Positions 17,364-26,097 of a DNA stretch of 64,000 nt are shown here, piece by piece; within the stretch, counting starts at the first letter, position 1, and each line of letters begins with the position of its first letter. A program made the translations under genes and the position numbers. The notes beneath the pieces were generated by a model. The model was not told the DNA's origin. It searched no databases and worked only from the letters and a program-made list of their open reading frames with translations. Source of the DNA: Paenibacillus aquistagni (GTDB lineage: Bacteria > Bacillota > Bacilli > Paenibacillales > Paenibacillaceae); contig NZ_FXAZ01000005.1 in NCBI RefSeq assembly GCF_900177815.1, forward strand, positions 356,881 through 420,880, in the 5' to 3' direction.

Positions 17364-18788
17364 TCAGCAGTCGAAATATAAGCTGTACTCTTGTGGATGA
17401 ATGCGAATTGCGACAGACTTCGCTTCAGCACGCTTGAAGGTAACATAGTTATCAATAAAATCCTTCGTGAACACGCCGCCTTCTGTCAGGAACTCATAAT
17501 CTGCTTCGAGAGCATCGAGTGCTTCATCCAAGTTTCCTGGCACGCTGCGGATCTCCTGCTTCTCAGCATCGGACAGCTCATAAATATTTTTATCAAATGG
17601 ACCGTATCCAAGCGCCGTTGGATCAAGCTTGCGCTTGATGCCGTCTAGACCAGCCATAAGCATAGCCGCAAATGCCAAATATGGATTCGCAGTGGAGTCA
17701 GGTGTACGGAACTCAATGCGGCAGCCTTTAGGCGTAACTGCTGCAACTGGAATACGAACTGCTGCGGAACGGTTTCCTTTGGAATATACCAAGTTTACAG
17801 GGGCCTCGTATCCAGGCACTAGCCGCTTAAAGGAATTCGTGCTTGGGTTCGTCAGCGCAATCAGAGCTGGCGCATGGTACAGGATACCGCCGATGTAATG
17901 CATCGCTATTTCGCTAAGGTTCGCATAAGCTCCCTTTTCATAGAACAACGGTGTATCGCCATCGAAGATGGATTGGTGCACGTGCATGCCGCTGCCATTG
18001 TCACCAAACAACGGCTTTGGCATAAATGTAGCTACTTTGCCAAACTGACGGGCAGTATTGTGAACGATGTATTTATAGGTGAGCAGATTGTCTGCTGTCT
18101 TTGTCAGCGTATCAAAGCGGAAGTTGATCTCGGCTTGACCCGCAGTAGCCACCTCATGGTGATGGCGCTCAATGCGTAGGCCTGCTTCTTCAAGCAAACG
18201 GCACATTTCACTACGGAGATCCTGTTGTGTATCCATCGGTGCAACGGGCACATAACCGCCCTTTGTGCGAATCTTGAAACCCAAGTTGCCGCCTTCTTCC
18301 TTGCGGTTTGTGTTCCAACCCGCTTCCTCGGAATCCACGAAGAACGAAGAACTGTTCATCGTATTCTCATAACGAACATCGTCAAATACGAAGAACTCAG
18401 ATTCTGGAGCGAAGTAAGCTGCTGTGCCCACGCCAGCAGTTTGGAGGAATTCTTCTGCTTTTTGCGCAATGCTGCGTGGGTCGCGCTCATAACGCTCCCC
18501 ATCTGGCGTGAAGATGTTGCACATAATATTTAATGTTGGATGAGAAGTGAAAGAGTCAACGAATGCTGCTTCAGGGTCTGGCATCATGACCATATCGGAT
18601 TCTTCAATACCGCGGAAGCCTGGAATGGAGGACCCGTCGAATGCTACCCCATTAACAAACGTATCTGCGTCAACCTCTGATGCCGGAAGTGTTATATGAT
18701 GAGCACGCCCGCTCAAATCCACAAAACGAAAATCAACAAACGCAATTTCTTTTTCCTTAATCAATTCCAATACTTGATTAACCGACAT
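17364..18788 (-). CDS. glnA: glutamine synthetase, type I beta subclass
   Basis: A 474-residue enzyme joining ammonia to glutamate with ATP. It carries 'GFDGSSIPGF'-like, 'HHHEVATAGQAEINFRFD' (about 209-225), 'MPKPLFGDNGSGMHVHQS' (about 256-273) and 'NPSTNSFKRLVPGYEAP'. Unlike the ~444-residue GSI-alpha enzyme usual in Firmicutes, it has the GSI-beta insertion around 150-185 ('EEGGNLGFKIRTKGGYVPVAP') and an adenylylation-loop tyrosine, Y403 in 'DKNIYELSDAEK', matching the enterobacterial 'DKNLYDLPPEE'. No adenylyltransferase gene is in the window. The start ATG follows GGGGAGG. A consensus promoter and a GlnR/TnrA box lie upstream. A second, alpha-type glnA probably exists elsewhere in the genome. 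Confidence 0.95.
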   Translation of the reverse strand: MSVNQVLELIKEKEIAFVDFRFVDLSGRAHHITLPASEVDADTFVNGVAFDGSSIPGFRGIEESDMVMMPDPEAAFVDSFTSHPTLNIMCNIFTPDGERYERDPRSIAQKAEEFLQTAGVGTAAYFAPESEFFVFDDVRYENTMNSSSFFVDSEEAGWNTNRKEEGGNLGFKIRTKGGYVPVAPMDTQQDLRSEMCRLLEEAGLRIERHHHEVATAGQAEINFRFDTLTKTADNLLTYKYIVHNTARQFGKVATFMPKPLFGDNGSGMHVHQSIFDGDTPLFYEKGAYANLSEIAMHYIGGILYHAPALIALTNPSTNSFKRLVPGYEAPVNLVYSKGNRSAAVRIPVAAVTPKGCRIEFRTPDSTANPYLAFAAMLMAGLDGIKRKLDPTALGYGPFDKNIYELSDAEKQEIRSVPGNLDEALDALEADYEFLTEGGVFTKDFIDNYVTFKRAEAKSVAIRIHPQEYSLYFDC

Positions 18789-18864
18789 CTTAATTCCTCC
18801 CCATTTCCGAACATTAACTCCCGATCCATCGTGTAATGTTCAACTCCAATTTGATATTGATGTC

Positions 18865-18893
18865 ATTATAGAGGGACATAAAAATGATGTCAA
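18865..18893 (-). promoter_or_regulatory. consensus sigma-A promoter of the glutamine synthetase gene
   Basis: On the minus strand TTGACA (18893-18888), a 17-base spacer and TATAAT (18870-18865): both boxes and the spacing match consensus exactly. The expected transcript start is near 18858, about 70 bases before the ATG. Confidence 0.85.
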
Positions 18894-18921
18894 TACTTAT
18901 GTAAGGTTTTTTTGAATTTCA

Positions 18922-18938
18922 TGTCAGATATGCTAACA
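18922..18938. promoter_or_regulatory. GlnR/TnrA-type nitrogen box
   Basis: TGTCAGATATGCTAACA fits the known TGTNA-N7-TNACA consensus of GlnR and TnrA at every fixed position. Its centre is about 72 bases upstream of the predicted start point, a position suiting activation or long-range control rather than direct promoter blocking. A poorer TGTCA...GGACA repeat with the wrong spacing overlaps the -10 box. Confidence 0.7.
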
Positions 18939-19000
18939 TGTATAAAAAATGAATGATTAAGTGCAAAAATAATCGCTTTACTTTTTCGAATTTACACACA

Positions 19001-19036
19001 AAAAGAGCCGATTTCCCTAAAGAAATCGGCTCTTTG
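19001..19036 (-). terminator. terminator after the DAHP synthase gene
   Basis: Long stem: AAAGAGCCGATTTC arm against GAAATCGGCTCTTT, with a short loop, followed on the minus strand by a T-run. It directly follows the stop codon at 19038. Confidence 0.88.
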
Positions 19037-19037
19037 T

Positions 19038-20105
19038 TTATTGCCCTACAACTGTATTCTGATAAAAGCTTAGCGGCTGCTTGGCCGTATTGAATGTACT
19101 GCCCACAAGGGGCGCCAGCTGTTCAAGAGCCTGAAGCAGCCCTGCAAATTGATCTGGGAACAGGGATTGAACGCCGTCTCCTGTCATGGAATTATCGGGA
19201 TCGGTATGCATCTCAATGATAAGTCCATCTGCTCCTGCCGCAACCGATGCTTTAGCCATTGGTTCGACCAATTCACGTCGTCCAGTACCGTGGCTTGGAT
19301 CAGAAATGATTGGAAGATGGGTCAATCCCTTCATGACAGGGATTGCAGCAAGATCTAGCGTATTGCGCGTATAGCTCTCGAATGTTCGGATTCCACGTTC
19401 ACAGAGCATCACATTGGGATTGCCGCCAGCAAGAATGTACTCGGCAGCATTCAGCCACTCATCATAGGTTGCACTGAAGCCGCGCTTTAAGAGTACCGGG
19501 CGATTGCACTCCCCTAGCTTGCGCAGAAGATCAAAGTTCTGCATGTTGCGTGTGCCGACTTGCAAAATATCTGCATATTCTGCACATACATCCACATATT
19601 CTGGCGTCATGACTTCCGTAATGGTCAACAGGCCATGCTTGCGACCCGCTTCTTGCATCATCACAAGACCTTCAACCCCAACACCTTGGAAGCTGTACGG
19701 ACCTGTGCGGGGCTTGAATGCACCACCGCGCAGAATCTGGCCGCCTGCTGCCTTCACCAATTTTGCAATCTCATCAATCTGCTCTGGGGACTCAACAGCA
19801 CATGGACCTCCCATAACAACAAGCTCTCCACCACCGATGCGAACATCTCCAATCTCAATGATCGTATCCTCAGGATGGAAGTCACGGCTTGCCAGCTTGT
19901 AAGATTTTGAGATCTTCACCACATTCTCGACACCATGCATCTGTCTGAGATGTTCAGCATGCTTCGGCTGCACACTGCCGACGATACCGATAACAGTCCT
20001 ATCCACGCCTTTGGCAACATGCGGCTGCAGTCCATTCGCCTCAATATACTTCATTATCTCCTGTATACGTTGTTCTGGTGTCTGATTCGATACAATTACG
20101 ATCAC
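19038..20105 (-). CDS. aroF: 3-deoxy-7-phosphoheptulonate (DAHP) synthase
   Basis: A 355-residue enzyme for the first shikimate-pathway step, condensing phosphoenolpyruvate and erythrose 4-phosphate. An N-terminal ferredoxin-like regulatory domain (about 1-70, 'ANGLQPHVAKGVDRTVIGIVG') precedes a class I beta/KDO8P-type barrel with 'VVMGGPCAVESPEQI', 'GGAFKPRTGPYSFQGVG', 'LLKRGFSATYDEWLNAAEYI' and 'LPIISDPSHGTGRR'. This is the Thermotoga-like architecture; it lacks the chorismate mutase fusion of Bacillus subtilis AroA. The GTG at 20105 starts the family N-terminus ('VIVIVSNQTPEQ'); an in-frame TTG lies 21 bases earlier. Monocistronic, with its own promoter and terminator. Confidence 0.94.
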   Translation of the reverse strand: MIVIVSNQTPEQRIQEIMKYIEANGLQPHVAKGVDRTVIGIVGSVQPKHAEHLRQMHGVENVVKISKSYKLASRDFHPEDTIIEIGDVRIGGGELVVMGGPCAVESPEQIDEIAKLVKAAGGQILRGGAFKPRTGPYSFQGVGVEGLVMMQEAGRKHGLLTITEVMTPEYVDVCAEYADILQVGTRNMQNFDLLRKLGECNRPVLLKRGFSATYDEWLNAAEYILAGGNPNVMLCERGIRTFESYTRNTLDLAAIPVMKGLTHLPIISDPSHGTGRRELVEPMAKASVAAGADGLIIEMHTDPDNSMTGDGVQSLFPDQFAGLLQALEQLAPLVGSTFNTAKQPLSFYQNTVVGQ

Positions 20106-20183
20106 GGCACTCCCCACCCTCTCCAAATATTTACTTTCACGCTTAGACGCTTGTTCGCGTTTATGCTTTTAATTGTTAAAGAC

Positions 20184-20212
20184 ACTATATCCTGTTCACA
20201 TAGCCGAGTCAA
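20184..20212 (-). promoter_or_regulatory. sigma-A-type promoter of the DAHP synthase gene
   Basis: On the minus strand TTGACT (20212-20207) and TATAGT (20189-20184) with a 17-base spacer, about 80 bases before the GTG start. Confidence 0.6.
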
Positions 20213-20455
20213 TATGTTTTAGCTTATATCAATGAATGTTCATATTTAAGAACGGAATCTATGAGCAATCGAAAAAGACGCTAGTAAGCGCGCATTCCTA
20301 TCCACGACCGATACATTTGATATCGGGTGTCCGCTGGAGAATTGCGAGTTCGCTCACATCGCGTCTTTCTATTGGGATGAACGCTATCAAACGCATGTCC
20401 TCCAAACAAACAGAAAGGAGCAAGCGATCCACTATAACTAATGCATCGTGTTCCA

Positions 20456-20695
20456 TTAATCCGCTATCACATGTGCGGCACGCCGGCGCTTGTCCCTGCG
20501 ATGCTTCTGTACCCACAAGAGCACTTTTTTTAGAGGGAAATAAACCATCATTGCCAGTATGCATCCATCTACGATCCCGCCCGCAATCAAGTAAAGATTA
20601 ATCGTCAGAAGCTGATTCAGCCAGTCTGGCAGCATATGAAAATGAACAGCGAAATGTTCTGGCAGCAGCCAATGGCCTACCCGTTCATTTAACAC
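20456..20695 (-). CDS. possible small membrane protein, doubtful
   Basis: An open frame of 79 codons in the otherwise empty 20213-20799 stretch. It encodes one or two hydrophobic segments ('LLTINLYLIAGGIVDGCILAMMVYF') and a strongly basic end ('KHRRDKRRR'), which looks protein-like. Against it, the only possible early start is GTG 20695 with no ribosome site, and no upstream ATG exists in frame before a stop. It may be a remnant of a longer gene or a chance frame. Next to it, GAGATAGAC (20705-20713) and GTCTATCTC (20734-20742) form a 9-bp inverted repeat of unknown role. Nothing else convincing is seen in this stretch. Confidence 0.3.
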   Translation of the reverse strand: MLNERVGHWLLPEHFAVHFHMLPDWLNQLLTINLYLIAGGIVDGCILAMMVYFPLKKVLLWVQKHRRDKRRRAAHVIAD

Positions 20696-20799
20696 CGCAA
20701 AAGGGAGATAGACGATCTTCCTACATGATGACGGTCTATCTCATGCACATGCCGCGTACACACAGCTGCTTCATCATCTTCATCATGGTACAAATACTA

Positions 20800-20836
20800 C
20801 AAAAGAAAGCAAGAATAGAACATCGCTATTCTTGCT
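20800..20836 (-). terminator. terminator after ispH
   Basis: AGCAAGAATAG (20808-20818) pairs with CTATTCTTGCT (20826-20836); on the minus strand TTCTTTTG follows. It sits just after the ispH stop. Confidence 0.75.
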
Positions 20837-20843
20837 CCCGCTA

Positions 20844-21800
20844 TTAATTGGTCGTCTTGGACTTATTGCGTACAGTCGGCAGAAGCCGCTTCATATTGAC
20901 GGTGCGCTGCTTCTCCCACGTAGATTCATCCTCTGGATCATATTGCTCCAGGAACAGCACCACTTCTTTTGTTATCGGCGTTGGCGTCGATGCACCAGAT
21001 GTCACACCGACAACTTTAGCATTCTTCAGCCAATCCACATCAAGCTCTGACAGATCTGCGATGCGATGAGAAGGAACACCTGCAATCTCAGTTGCCACCT
21101 GCGCCAAACGATTGGAGTTATTGCTTCTAGGATCTCCAACCACAACGACCAGATCGCAGCCTACCGCTTGTTCCGCAACCGCAGCTTGTCTTTCTTGTGT
21201 CGCCATGCATATCTCATTATGAATCTCTGCTGTTGGATATTTCTTAATTAATTGATTCATGATGTGCTTAATATCCCATTGGCTCATGGTTGTTTGGTTC
21301 GTAATGATAATACGGTCTGCCGTAAGGTGAAGATTGTCAATCTCATCTTCGCGCTCAATAAGATGCACAGCATGCGGGGCCACCCCAATTGCGCCTTCAG
21401 GCTCTGGATGTCCCTTTTTGCCGATATAAATAACCTCGTAACCCTCAGCAGTCTTCTCTCGGATGAGGTCATGCGTTCTCGTTACGTCAGGACAAGTAGC
21501 ATCCACACAGGTCAAGCCTTTCTCGCGTGCCTTCTTGCGAACCTCAGGGGATACCCCGTGCGCGGTAAAGATAATCGTTCCTTTATCCACCTGATCTAAG
21601 ATATCCAAGCGATTTGGGCCATCCAGCGTAATGATTCCCTCCTCCTCGAAGGCTTTCGTAACATGACTATTGTGCACAATCATGCCAATTATATATATCG
21701 GTCGAGGCAAATCTAGATTGCGTGCAGTCTGCTGAGCAATAACCATAGCATCGACTACACCATAGCAATAGCCTCTTGGCGTTATCTTTTTCACTTCCAT
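20844..21800 (-). CDS. ispH: 4-hydroxy-3-methylbut-2-enyl diphosphate reductase
   Basis: A 318-residue iron-sulfur enzyme for the last step of the MEP isoprenoid pathway, giving IPP and DMAPP. The three cluster cysteines appear in '[14 protein letters not shown]', '[12 protein letters not shown]' and '[13 protein letters not shown]'. Further motifs are 'MIVHNSHV', 'IFTAHGVSP' and '[17 protein letters not shown]'. The ATG at 21800 matches the Bacillus N-terminus; a GTG 9 bases upstream is also in frame and has AAGGAAG before it, so the start is uncertain by three codons. It lies downstream of a two-component system on the same strand, separated by 77 bases. Confidence 0.96.
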   Translation of the reverse strand: MEVKKITPRGYCYGVVDAMVIAQQTARNLDLPRPIYIIGMIVHNSHVTKAFEEEGIITLDGPNRLDILDQVDKGTIIFTAHGVSPEVRKKAREKGLTCVDATCPDVTRTHDLIREKTAEGYEVIYIGKKGHPEPEGAIGVAPHAVHLIEREDEIDNLHLTADRIIITNQTTMSQWDIKHIMNQLIKKYPTAEIHNEICMATQERQAAVAEQAVGCDLVVVVGDPRSNNSNRLAQVATEIAGVPSHRIADLSELDVDWLKNAKVVGVTSGASTPTPITKEVVLFLEQYDPEDESTWEKQRTVNMKRLLPTVRNKSKTTN

Positions 21801-21877
21801 CCGATCCACCTGCTTCCTTGTTGTAATCCCTAGTGCTTATGGCTGCAATGGTTCATTCGCCCATGCGCCTTTCTCTA

Positions 21878-23347
21878 TTATAAGGCAATGACATCCCCTT
21901 CGTCGACTGAAGCCGTTGGCAGCCAGACAATAAAGGTTGTACCTTGGCCAGGCTTCGTCAGCACCTCTACTGAACCTCCATGCTCATCAATAATCCATTT
22001 GGCGATGGCAAGCCCTAAGCCCGTTCCTGGGGTTACCCCTCTTGATACGTCCGCCCGATAGAAGCGTTCGAAGATGTATGGAACCTCCTCTTGATTCATG
22101 CCGATTCCGCTGTCTCTAATTCTGAGGCCGATCTGATCATCTTGTCGAACGGCGCTTAGCGTAACCTCTCCATCTGAGGTGTACTTGAATGCATTCTCAA
22201 TAAAGATGAACAACATCTGCTGCAAGTAATTGCGGTTGCCATGTACTTTGATTCCATCGAGCGCTTCAATGTCACCTAGATGCCAATCCGCCTTGCGCGG
22301 CAGGAATTGTGCTCTTCTTGCCACTTCCTCTACAAGCGGCTTGATCTCGATAACGGTCAGCTCCATCTTCTGGCCCGCATCAGCCCGCGCCAACGACAGC
22401 ATATCGTTAATCAATTGACTCATGCGCTTCGATTCATCGGAAATATCGTTGAGCGCTTCGTTCATCATTTGGTCTCGTTCTGCTGTTGACAAGGCGAGCG
22501 CTTTATCATCATCTGTGTTCATCTTCTGCAGCAAATCAACATTGCCCCGAATGGTCGTAAGCGGCGTTCTCAGCTCATGCGACACGTCCGATACGAATCT
22601 TCGCTGATGCCGATAAGCTTCGTCGAGCTCCTTATAGAACGTCTCCATACGGCCAAGCATCCGATTGATCGTCTCGGTCAGCTGTCCAATCTCGTCCTCA
22701 GGCGGACCTACTCTTGGAATGCGCACACTAAGATCGTTCCCCGTCTGAATGCGGTTCGTTGCCCGTATAATATTCTCAATTGGCCGAAGCGACTTCTGCG
22801 CCAAGAACAAGCCAAGAGAAAAGGCAACTACAATCGTGACCAAGGAAGATACAACCAGAATGCTTCTTAGCTCATGGGTAAACTTAGCTTCACGCCCTGT
22901 ATAAGAAAATACTTGGATTGCTCCCACCGTCTGGCTGCGAATATCGATACGCTGCTCATAGAGCAAAAACTCCCCGTTCACTGGATCATTTACCTTGCGA
23001 TAGCCTTCTAGAATATCGTTAGGTTTTTGCGGCATTGGAATATTGAGCTCAAAAAACTCCATATTGTTGGATATGGTTCGCTCTCCATTCGTAAAGTTAA
23101 TAATCTGGACAAACAATTCCTCTTCACTAACGCTTGCACCGCTTGATGGGGACAAGTCGAGATTTAGCCCTTTTTCAAAATTGATCGTCGGCTGAATCTT
23201 CAGCTTGGCCAGACTCTTATTGATATGAGCCTTCACATCATTATAGATATTGTAATCGACAAACGTATATATGGAGATACAGAAGAAGAACAGCGTGAAT
23301 GCAAGAAGTGTCGAATACCAGACCGTTAGCCTAAGTCTAATCGACAT
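21878..23347 (-). CDS. sensor histidine kinase (HAMP, HisKA, HATPase)
   Basis: A 489-residue membrane kinase with helices at about 7-30 and 160-185 flanking a ~130-residue extracellular sensor. HAMP follows, then HisKA with 'FVSDVSHELRTPLTTIRGNVDLL' (phospho-acceptor His), then an ATPase with 'FIENAFKYTSDGEV', 'RIRDSGIGMNQEEVPYIFERFYR' and 'GTGLGLAIAKWIIDEHGGSV'. Its regulator gene ends 3 bases before its start, so the pair is one operon. With an HtrA protease gene directly upstream on the same strand, the arrangement recalls MprAB-PepD of mycobacteria and CssRS-HtrB of Bacillus. A role in envelope or secretion stress is therefore likely but inferred. Confidence 0.92.
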   Translation of the reverse strand: MSIRLRLTVWYSTLLAFTLFFFCISIYTFVDYNIYNDVKAHINKSLAKLKIQPTINFEKGLNLDLSPSSGASVSEEELFVQIINFTNGERTISNNMEFFELNIPMPQKPNDILEGYRKVNDPVNGEFLLYEQRIDIRSQTVGAIQVFSYTGREAKFTHELRSILVVSSLVTIVVAFSLGLFLAQKSLRPIENIIRATNRIQTGNDLSVRIPRVGPPEDEIGQLTETINRMLGRMETFYKELDEAYRHQRRFVSDVSHELRTPLTTIRGNVDLLQKMNTDDDKALALSTAERDQMMNEALNDISDESKRMSQLINDMLSLARADAGQKMELTVIEIKPLVEEVARRAQFLPRKADWHLGDIEALDGIKVHGNRNYLQQMLFIFIENAFKYTSDGEVTLSAVRQDDQIGLRIRDSGIGMNQEEVPYIFERFYRADVSRGVTPGTGLGLAIAKWIIDEHGGSVEVLTKPGQGTTFIVWLPTASVDEGDVIAL

Positions 23348-23350
23348 CCC

Positions 23351-24037
23351 TTACGCGTCTCCTCTCAATACGTAGCCCGTGCCACGAATCGTCATAATAA
23401 TGCGCTTGCCGCCATGCTCCTCTGTCTTCTGGCGTAGCATCGCAATATATACCTCAAGCACATTTGACTCTCCACTGTAATCGTATCCCCAGATCTTCTC
23501 CATAATCACGTCACGCGGAAGCACCCGCTTTGGATTCTGCATAAAGAGATGCAAGAGCTCGAATTCTTTCGCCGTCAGCTCAATTGGCATATTGCTGCGC
23601 TTCACTTCGCGCGAATGCAGGTCCATCTCCAGATCCTCGAAGCGAAGGATATGATTGCTGCCTTCATTCTCCGAGCGTCTGCGAAGAAGCGCTCTAACAC
23701 GAGCAAGCAATTCCTCCAAGGCAAATGGCTTCACCAAGTAATCATCCGCCCCAAGGTCAAGACCCTTCACTCGATCTTGGATGGCGTCTTTTGCAGTCAG
23801 CATCAGCACAGGCACACTGCTTCCCGCTTCACGCATTCTGCGAACCACCTCAAGCCCGTCCACTTCCGGCATCATCACATCTAGGACGAGCAGATCAGGC
23901 TCTCTAATCATCATTTCTCGGAGTCCATCTGCTCCGTTATTGGCTGTTTGTACTTCAAAGCCTTCGAATACAAGCCCACGCTTTAACATGGACGTAATTT
24001 TTTCATCATCATCTACCACAAGAATATAAGAACGCAT
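23351..24037 (-). CDS. OmpR-family response regulator (MprA/YkoG-like)
   Basis: A 228-residue regulator. The receiver domain (1-118) has 'ILVVDDDEKITSML', acceptor Asp in 'PDLLVLDVMMPEVDGLEVV' and 'GADDYLVKPFALEELLARV'. A winged helix follows ('ELTAKEFELLHLFMQNPKRVLPRDVIMEKIWG' to 'IRGTGYVLRG'). The protein closely resembles MprA-type regulators. The ATG at 24037 is chosen over a GTG 18 bases earlier because the receiver domain begins immediately and an AAGG-rich site precedes it. It is the first gene of a two-gene operon with the kinase and follows the htrA terminator, so htrA is a separate unit and a possible target. Confidence 0.93.
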   Translation of the reverse strand: MRSYILVVDDDEKITSMLKRGLVFEGFEVQTANNGADGLREMMIREPDLLVLDVMMPEVDGLEVVRRMREAGSSVPVLMLTAKDAIQDRVKGLDLGADDYLVKPFALEELLARVRALLRRRSENEGSNHILRFEDLEMDLHSREVKRSNMPIELTAKEFELLHLFMQNPKRVLPRDVIMEKIWGYDYSGESNVLEVYIAMLRQKTEEHGGKRIIMTIRGTGYVLRGDA

Positions 24038-24169
24038 CGTATCCTTCCCTTCCACGATCTAAGGTATGGCTTGGATTCATCACAATATAAGTCTATTGTA
24101 CCATGTCTATGAATGAGTTACACCGTACAGCAGGGATTGACACCATTCGCAAATGCGAGCCATGATTTG

Positions 24170-24209
24170 AAAAAAAGAAGTGGAGAAGGATAGGCTCCCT
24201 CTCCACTTC
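24170..24209 (-). terminator. terminator after htrA
   Basis: GAAGTGGAGA (24177-24186) pairs with TCTCCACTTC (24200-24209); on the minus strand a run of T follows. It separates htrA from the downstream two-component operon. Confidence 0.85.
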
Positions 24210-24225
24210 CCGCCAAGATTATAGT

Positions 24226-25818
24226 TTAGCGCTGAGTTTGCTGTTGATTGATCTGCTCTTCGAATTTGTTGCGGTCTCCAATCTTCACTGACACTTCAGC
24301 GGATTTGCCGTTGCGATGAACCGTCAGCTTCACCGAATCGCCAACTTTCTTCTTGCTTACCGCTTCAATCAGTTCTTGATTCGTTTTGACCGACTCGCCA
24401 TCAATAGCAGTAATGATGTCATAGGCGCGAAGCTCCGCTTCGTATGCAGGCGAACCGAATACGACGTTCGTAACCAAAGCGCCTTCCTTTACATCCGTGC
24501 CCAGTTGCGTTGCAATCTGATCTGTCATGGAAGCAAGCGTTGCTCCAATGAATGGCACAGGCTCTTTTGGAATCTCACGGTTAGCTTTGAGGTCCTCTAC
24601 AACCTTCGTTATCGTATTGGATGGTATTGCAAAGCCAATGCCCTGCGCATCCTTGCTTACAGCTACGTTCATGCCGATAACCTCGCCCTTCATGTTCAAC
24701 AGCGGGCCGCCAGAGTTACCAGGGTTGATGGAAGCATCCGTTTGCAGCAGATTCGTATATTTTTTAGCGCGGCCATTGTCGCTTGCTTCGATCTCACGGC
24801 CTTTCGCACTCAATACGCCTGTCGTTACGGTATGGTCGAAGCCAGACGGGTTACCAATAGCTACCACCTGTTCACCTACCGCAATCTGTTCGGAATCGCC
24901 AAGCTGTACAGTCGGAAGATCCGCCTCCCCTTCAATCTTCAGCACCGCAAGGTCAAGCTCATCACTTTTGCCAAGCACCTTGGCGTCAAATGGCTTCTCA
25001 AAGCCATCCACGTATACTTGAACTTGATCCGCACCTTCAATCACGTGATTGTTCGTTAGGATGTAGCCATCTTTTTCGAAGATAAAGCCCGTTCCGATGC
25101 CGAGCGGCTGCAATTGTCCGCCTTGACTGCTGCTGCCTTCATCGTTGCCGCCAGAGCTGTCTCCGAAGAACTGGCGGAAGTACGGATCGTTGTACCACCA
25201 GCTGTTGCTGGAGTTTGCTCCTCCCGACTTTGAGAATGTCTCAATCTTCACTACAGCAGGACCTGCAGTCTTAACGACATCAGCCACAGATGTTGTTCCA
25301 TTAGGGAAAGGAGCAGGTTGGTTCGTGTTTGCAACCGTCTGTGCTGCTCCGGCATTGCTTGTTGCTGCTGGCATGTTGTTGCTCGTAAACAGGTTGTAGT
25401 AATCTGCCGTGAACATCAACGTGGAGACAACGAGAGCACCTGCCAAGAAGGAGACGAACATCGATCGGAATGACGAGCGCTTCTTCTCGGGCTGCTTGTA
25501 CTGCCAGTTGCTTGACGGCCCAGATTGTCCGCCGCCATTGCCTTGTCCGTCTAGCTGCCCATATGAAGTGCGTGTTGTGCTGGAGAAGGGCAATGGCTTC
25601 ACTGGCGTCGGCGGAGTCACCTCCACATCCTTGGCATCCATCTTCGTTGCTGATGGCTCTTCGCTCTTAACCGATTGATAAGGACCGTACGCATAATAGT
25701 AATGAGAATTGCCGCCTGCTTCCCCATTCTGTCTTGCTGCGGCCTGCTCATGTTGAGTTGAATCGTCGCTGCTTCTTTCATTGCTGTTATTAGAATCGAA
25801 TTTACGTTGATCTTCCAT
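24226..25818 (-). CDS. htrA: membrane-anchored HtrA/DegP serine protease
   Basis: A 530-residue quality-control protease. Residues 1-115 form a long, low-complexity, Ser/Gln/Asn/Gly-rich cytosolic stretch, with one transmembrane helix at about 121-140. A trypsin-like domain has His258 ('ILTNNHVIEG'), Asp289 ('SDELDLAVLKI') and Ser369 ('NPGNSGGP'). A single PDZ domain follows ('GALVTNVVFGSPAYEAELRAYDIITAIDGE', about 430-515). The family degrades misfolded secreted proteins outside the membrane. The N-terminal stretch is longer than in most Bacillus HtrA proteins. The ATG at 25818 follows GGGAGGG. It lies upstream of a two-component operon on the same strand. Confidence 0.94.
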   Translation of the reverse strand: MEDQRKFDSNNSNERSSDDSTQHEQAAARQNGEAGGNSHYYYAYGPYQSVKSEEPSATKMDAKDVEVTPPTPVKPLPFSSTTRTSYGQLDGQGNGGGQSGPSSNWQYKQPEKKRSSFRSMFVSFLAGALVVSTLMFTADYYNLFTSNNMPAATSNAGAAQTVANTNQPAPFPNGTTSVADVVKTAGPAVVKIETFSKSGGANSSNSWWYNDPYFRQFFGDSSGGNDEGSSSQGGQLQPLGIGTGFIFEKDGYILTNNHVIEGADQVQVYVDGFEKPFDAKVLGKSDELDLAVLKIEGEADLPTVQLGDSEQIAVGEQVVAIGNPSGFDHTVTTGVLSAKGREIEASDNGRAKKYTNLLQTDASINPGNSGGPLLNMKGEVIGMNVAVSKDAQGIGFAIPSNTITKVVEDLKANREIPKEPVPFIGATLASMTDQIATQLGTDVKEGALVTNVVFGSPAYEAELRAYDIITAIDGESVKTNQELIEAVSKKKVGDSVKLTVHRNGKSAEVSVKIGDRNKFEEQINQQQTQR

Positions 25819-26037
25819 TGTGTAACCCTCCCAAAGATGAATCTGATGTTTTATGATTGTGGTTCATCGCGATGTTTCGTTATGTTTATATCATGGACCT
25901 TGAACCTTAAATCGACATTAAAAACATCATAAAAGCGGATAAAACCTATATGACGCAAGGACTAGATCATTTGGACGATCCCAGAGACTAGTTTAGCATG
26001 AGCTTACGCCGATATAAAACCCTTTTAAAATTGAACA

Positions 26038-26091
26038 AAAGAAAAAGCCGACACCTCACGATGCATCATCGATACATCGTGAGGTGTCGGC
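26038..26091 (-). terminator. strong terminator after liaR
   Basis: A 17-bp perfect stem, with GCCGACACCTCACGATG (26047-26063) mirrored at 26075-26091, and a T-rich run on the minus strand (plus-strand A-run 26038-26046). It ends the liaFSR operon. Confidence 0.92.
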
Positions 26092-26097
26092 CTCTCC

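Noticed and set aside
20236..20601. 121-codon plus-strand frame between the DAHP synthase and ispH genes
   Set aside because: Low-complexity Ser/Arg/Pro composition and no ribosome site; nothing recognisable.
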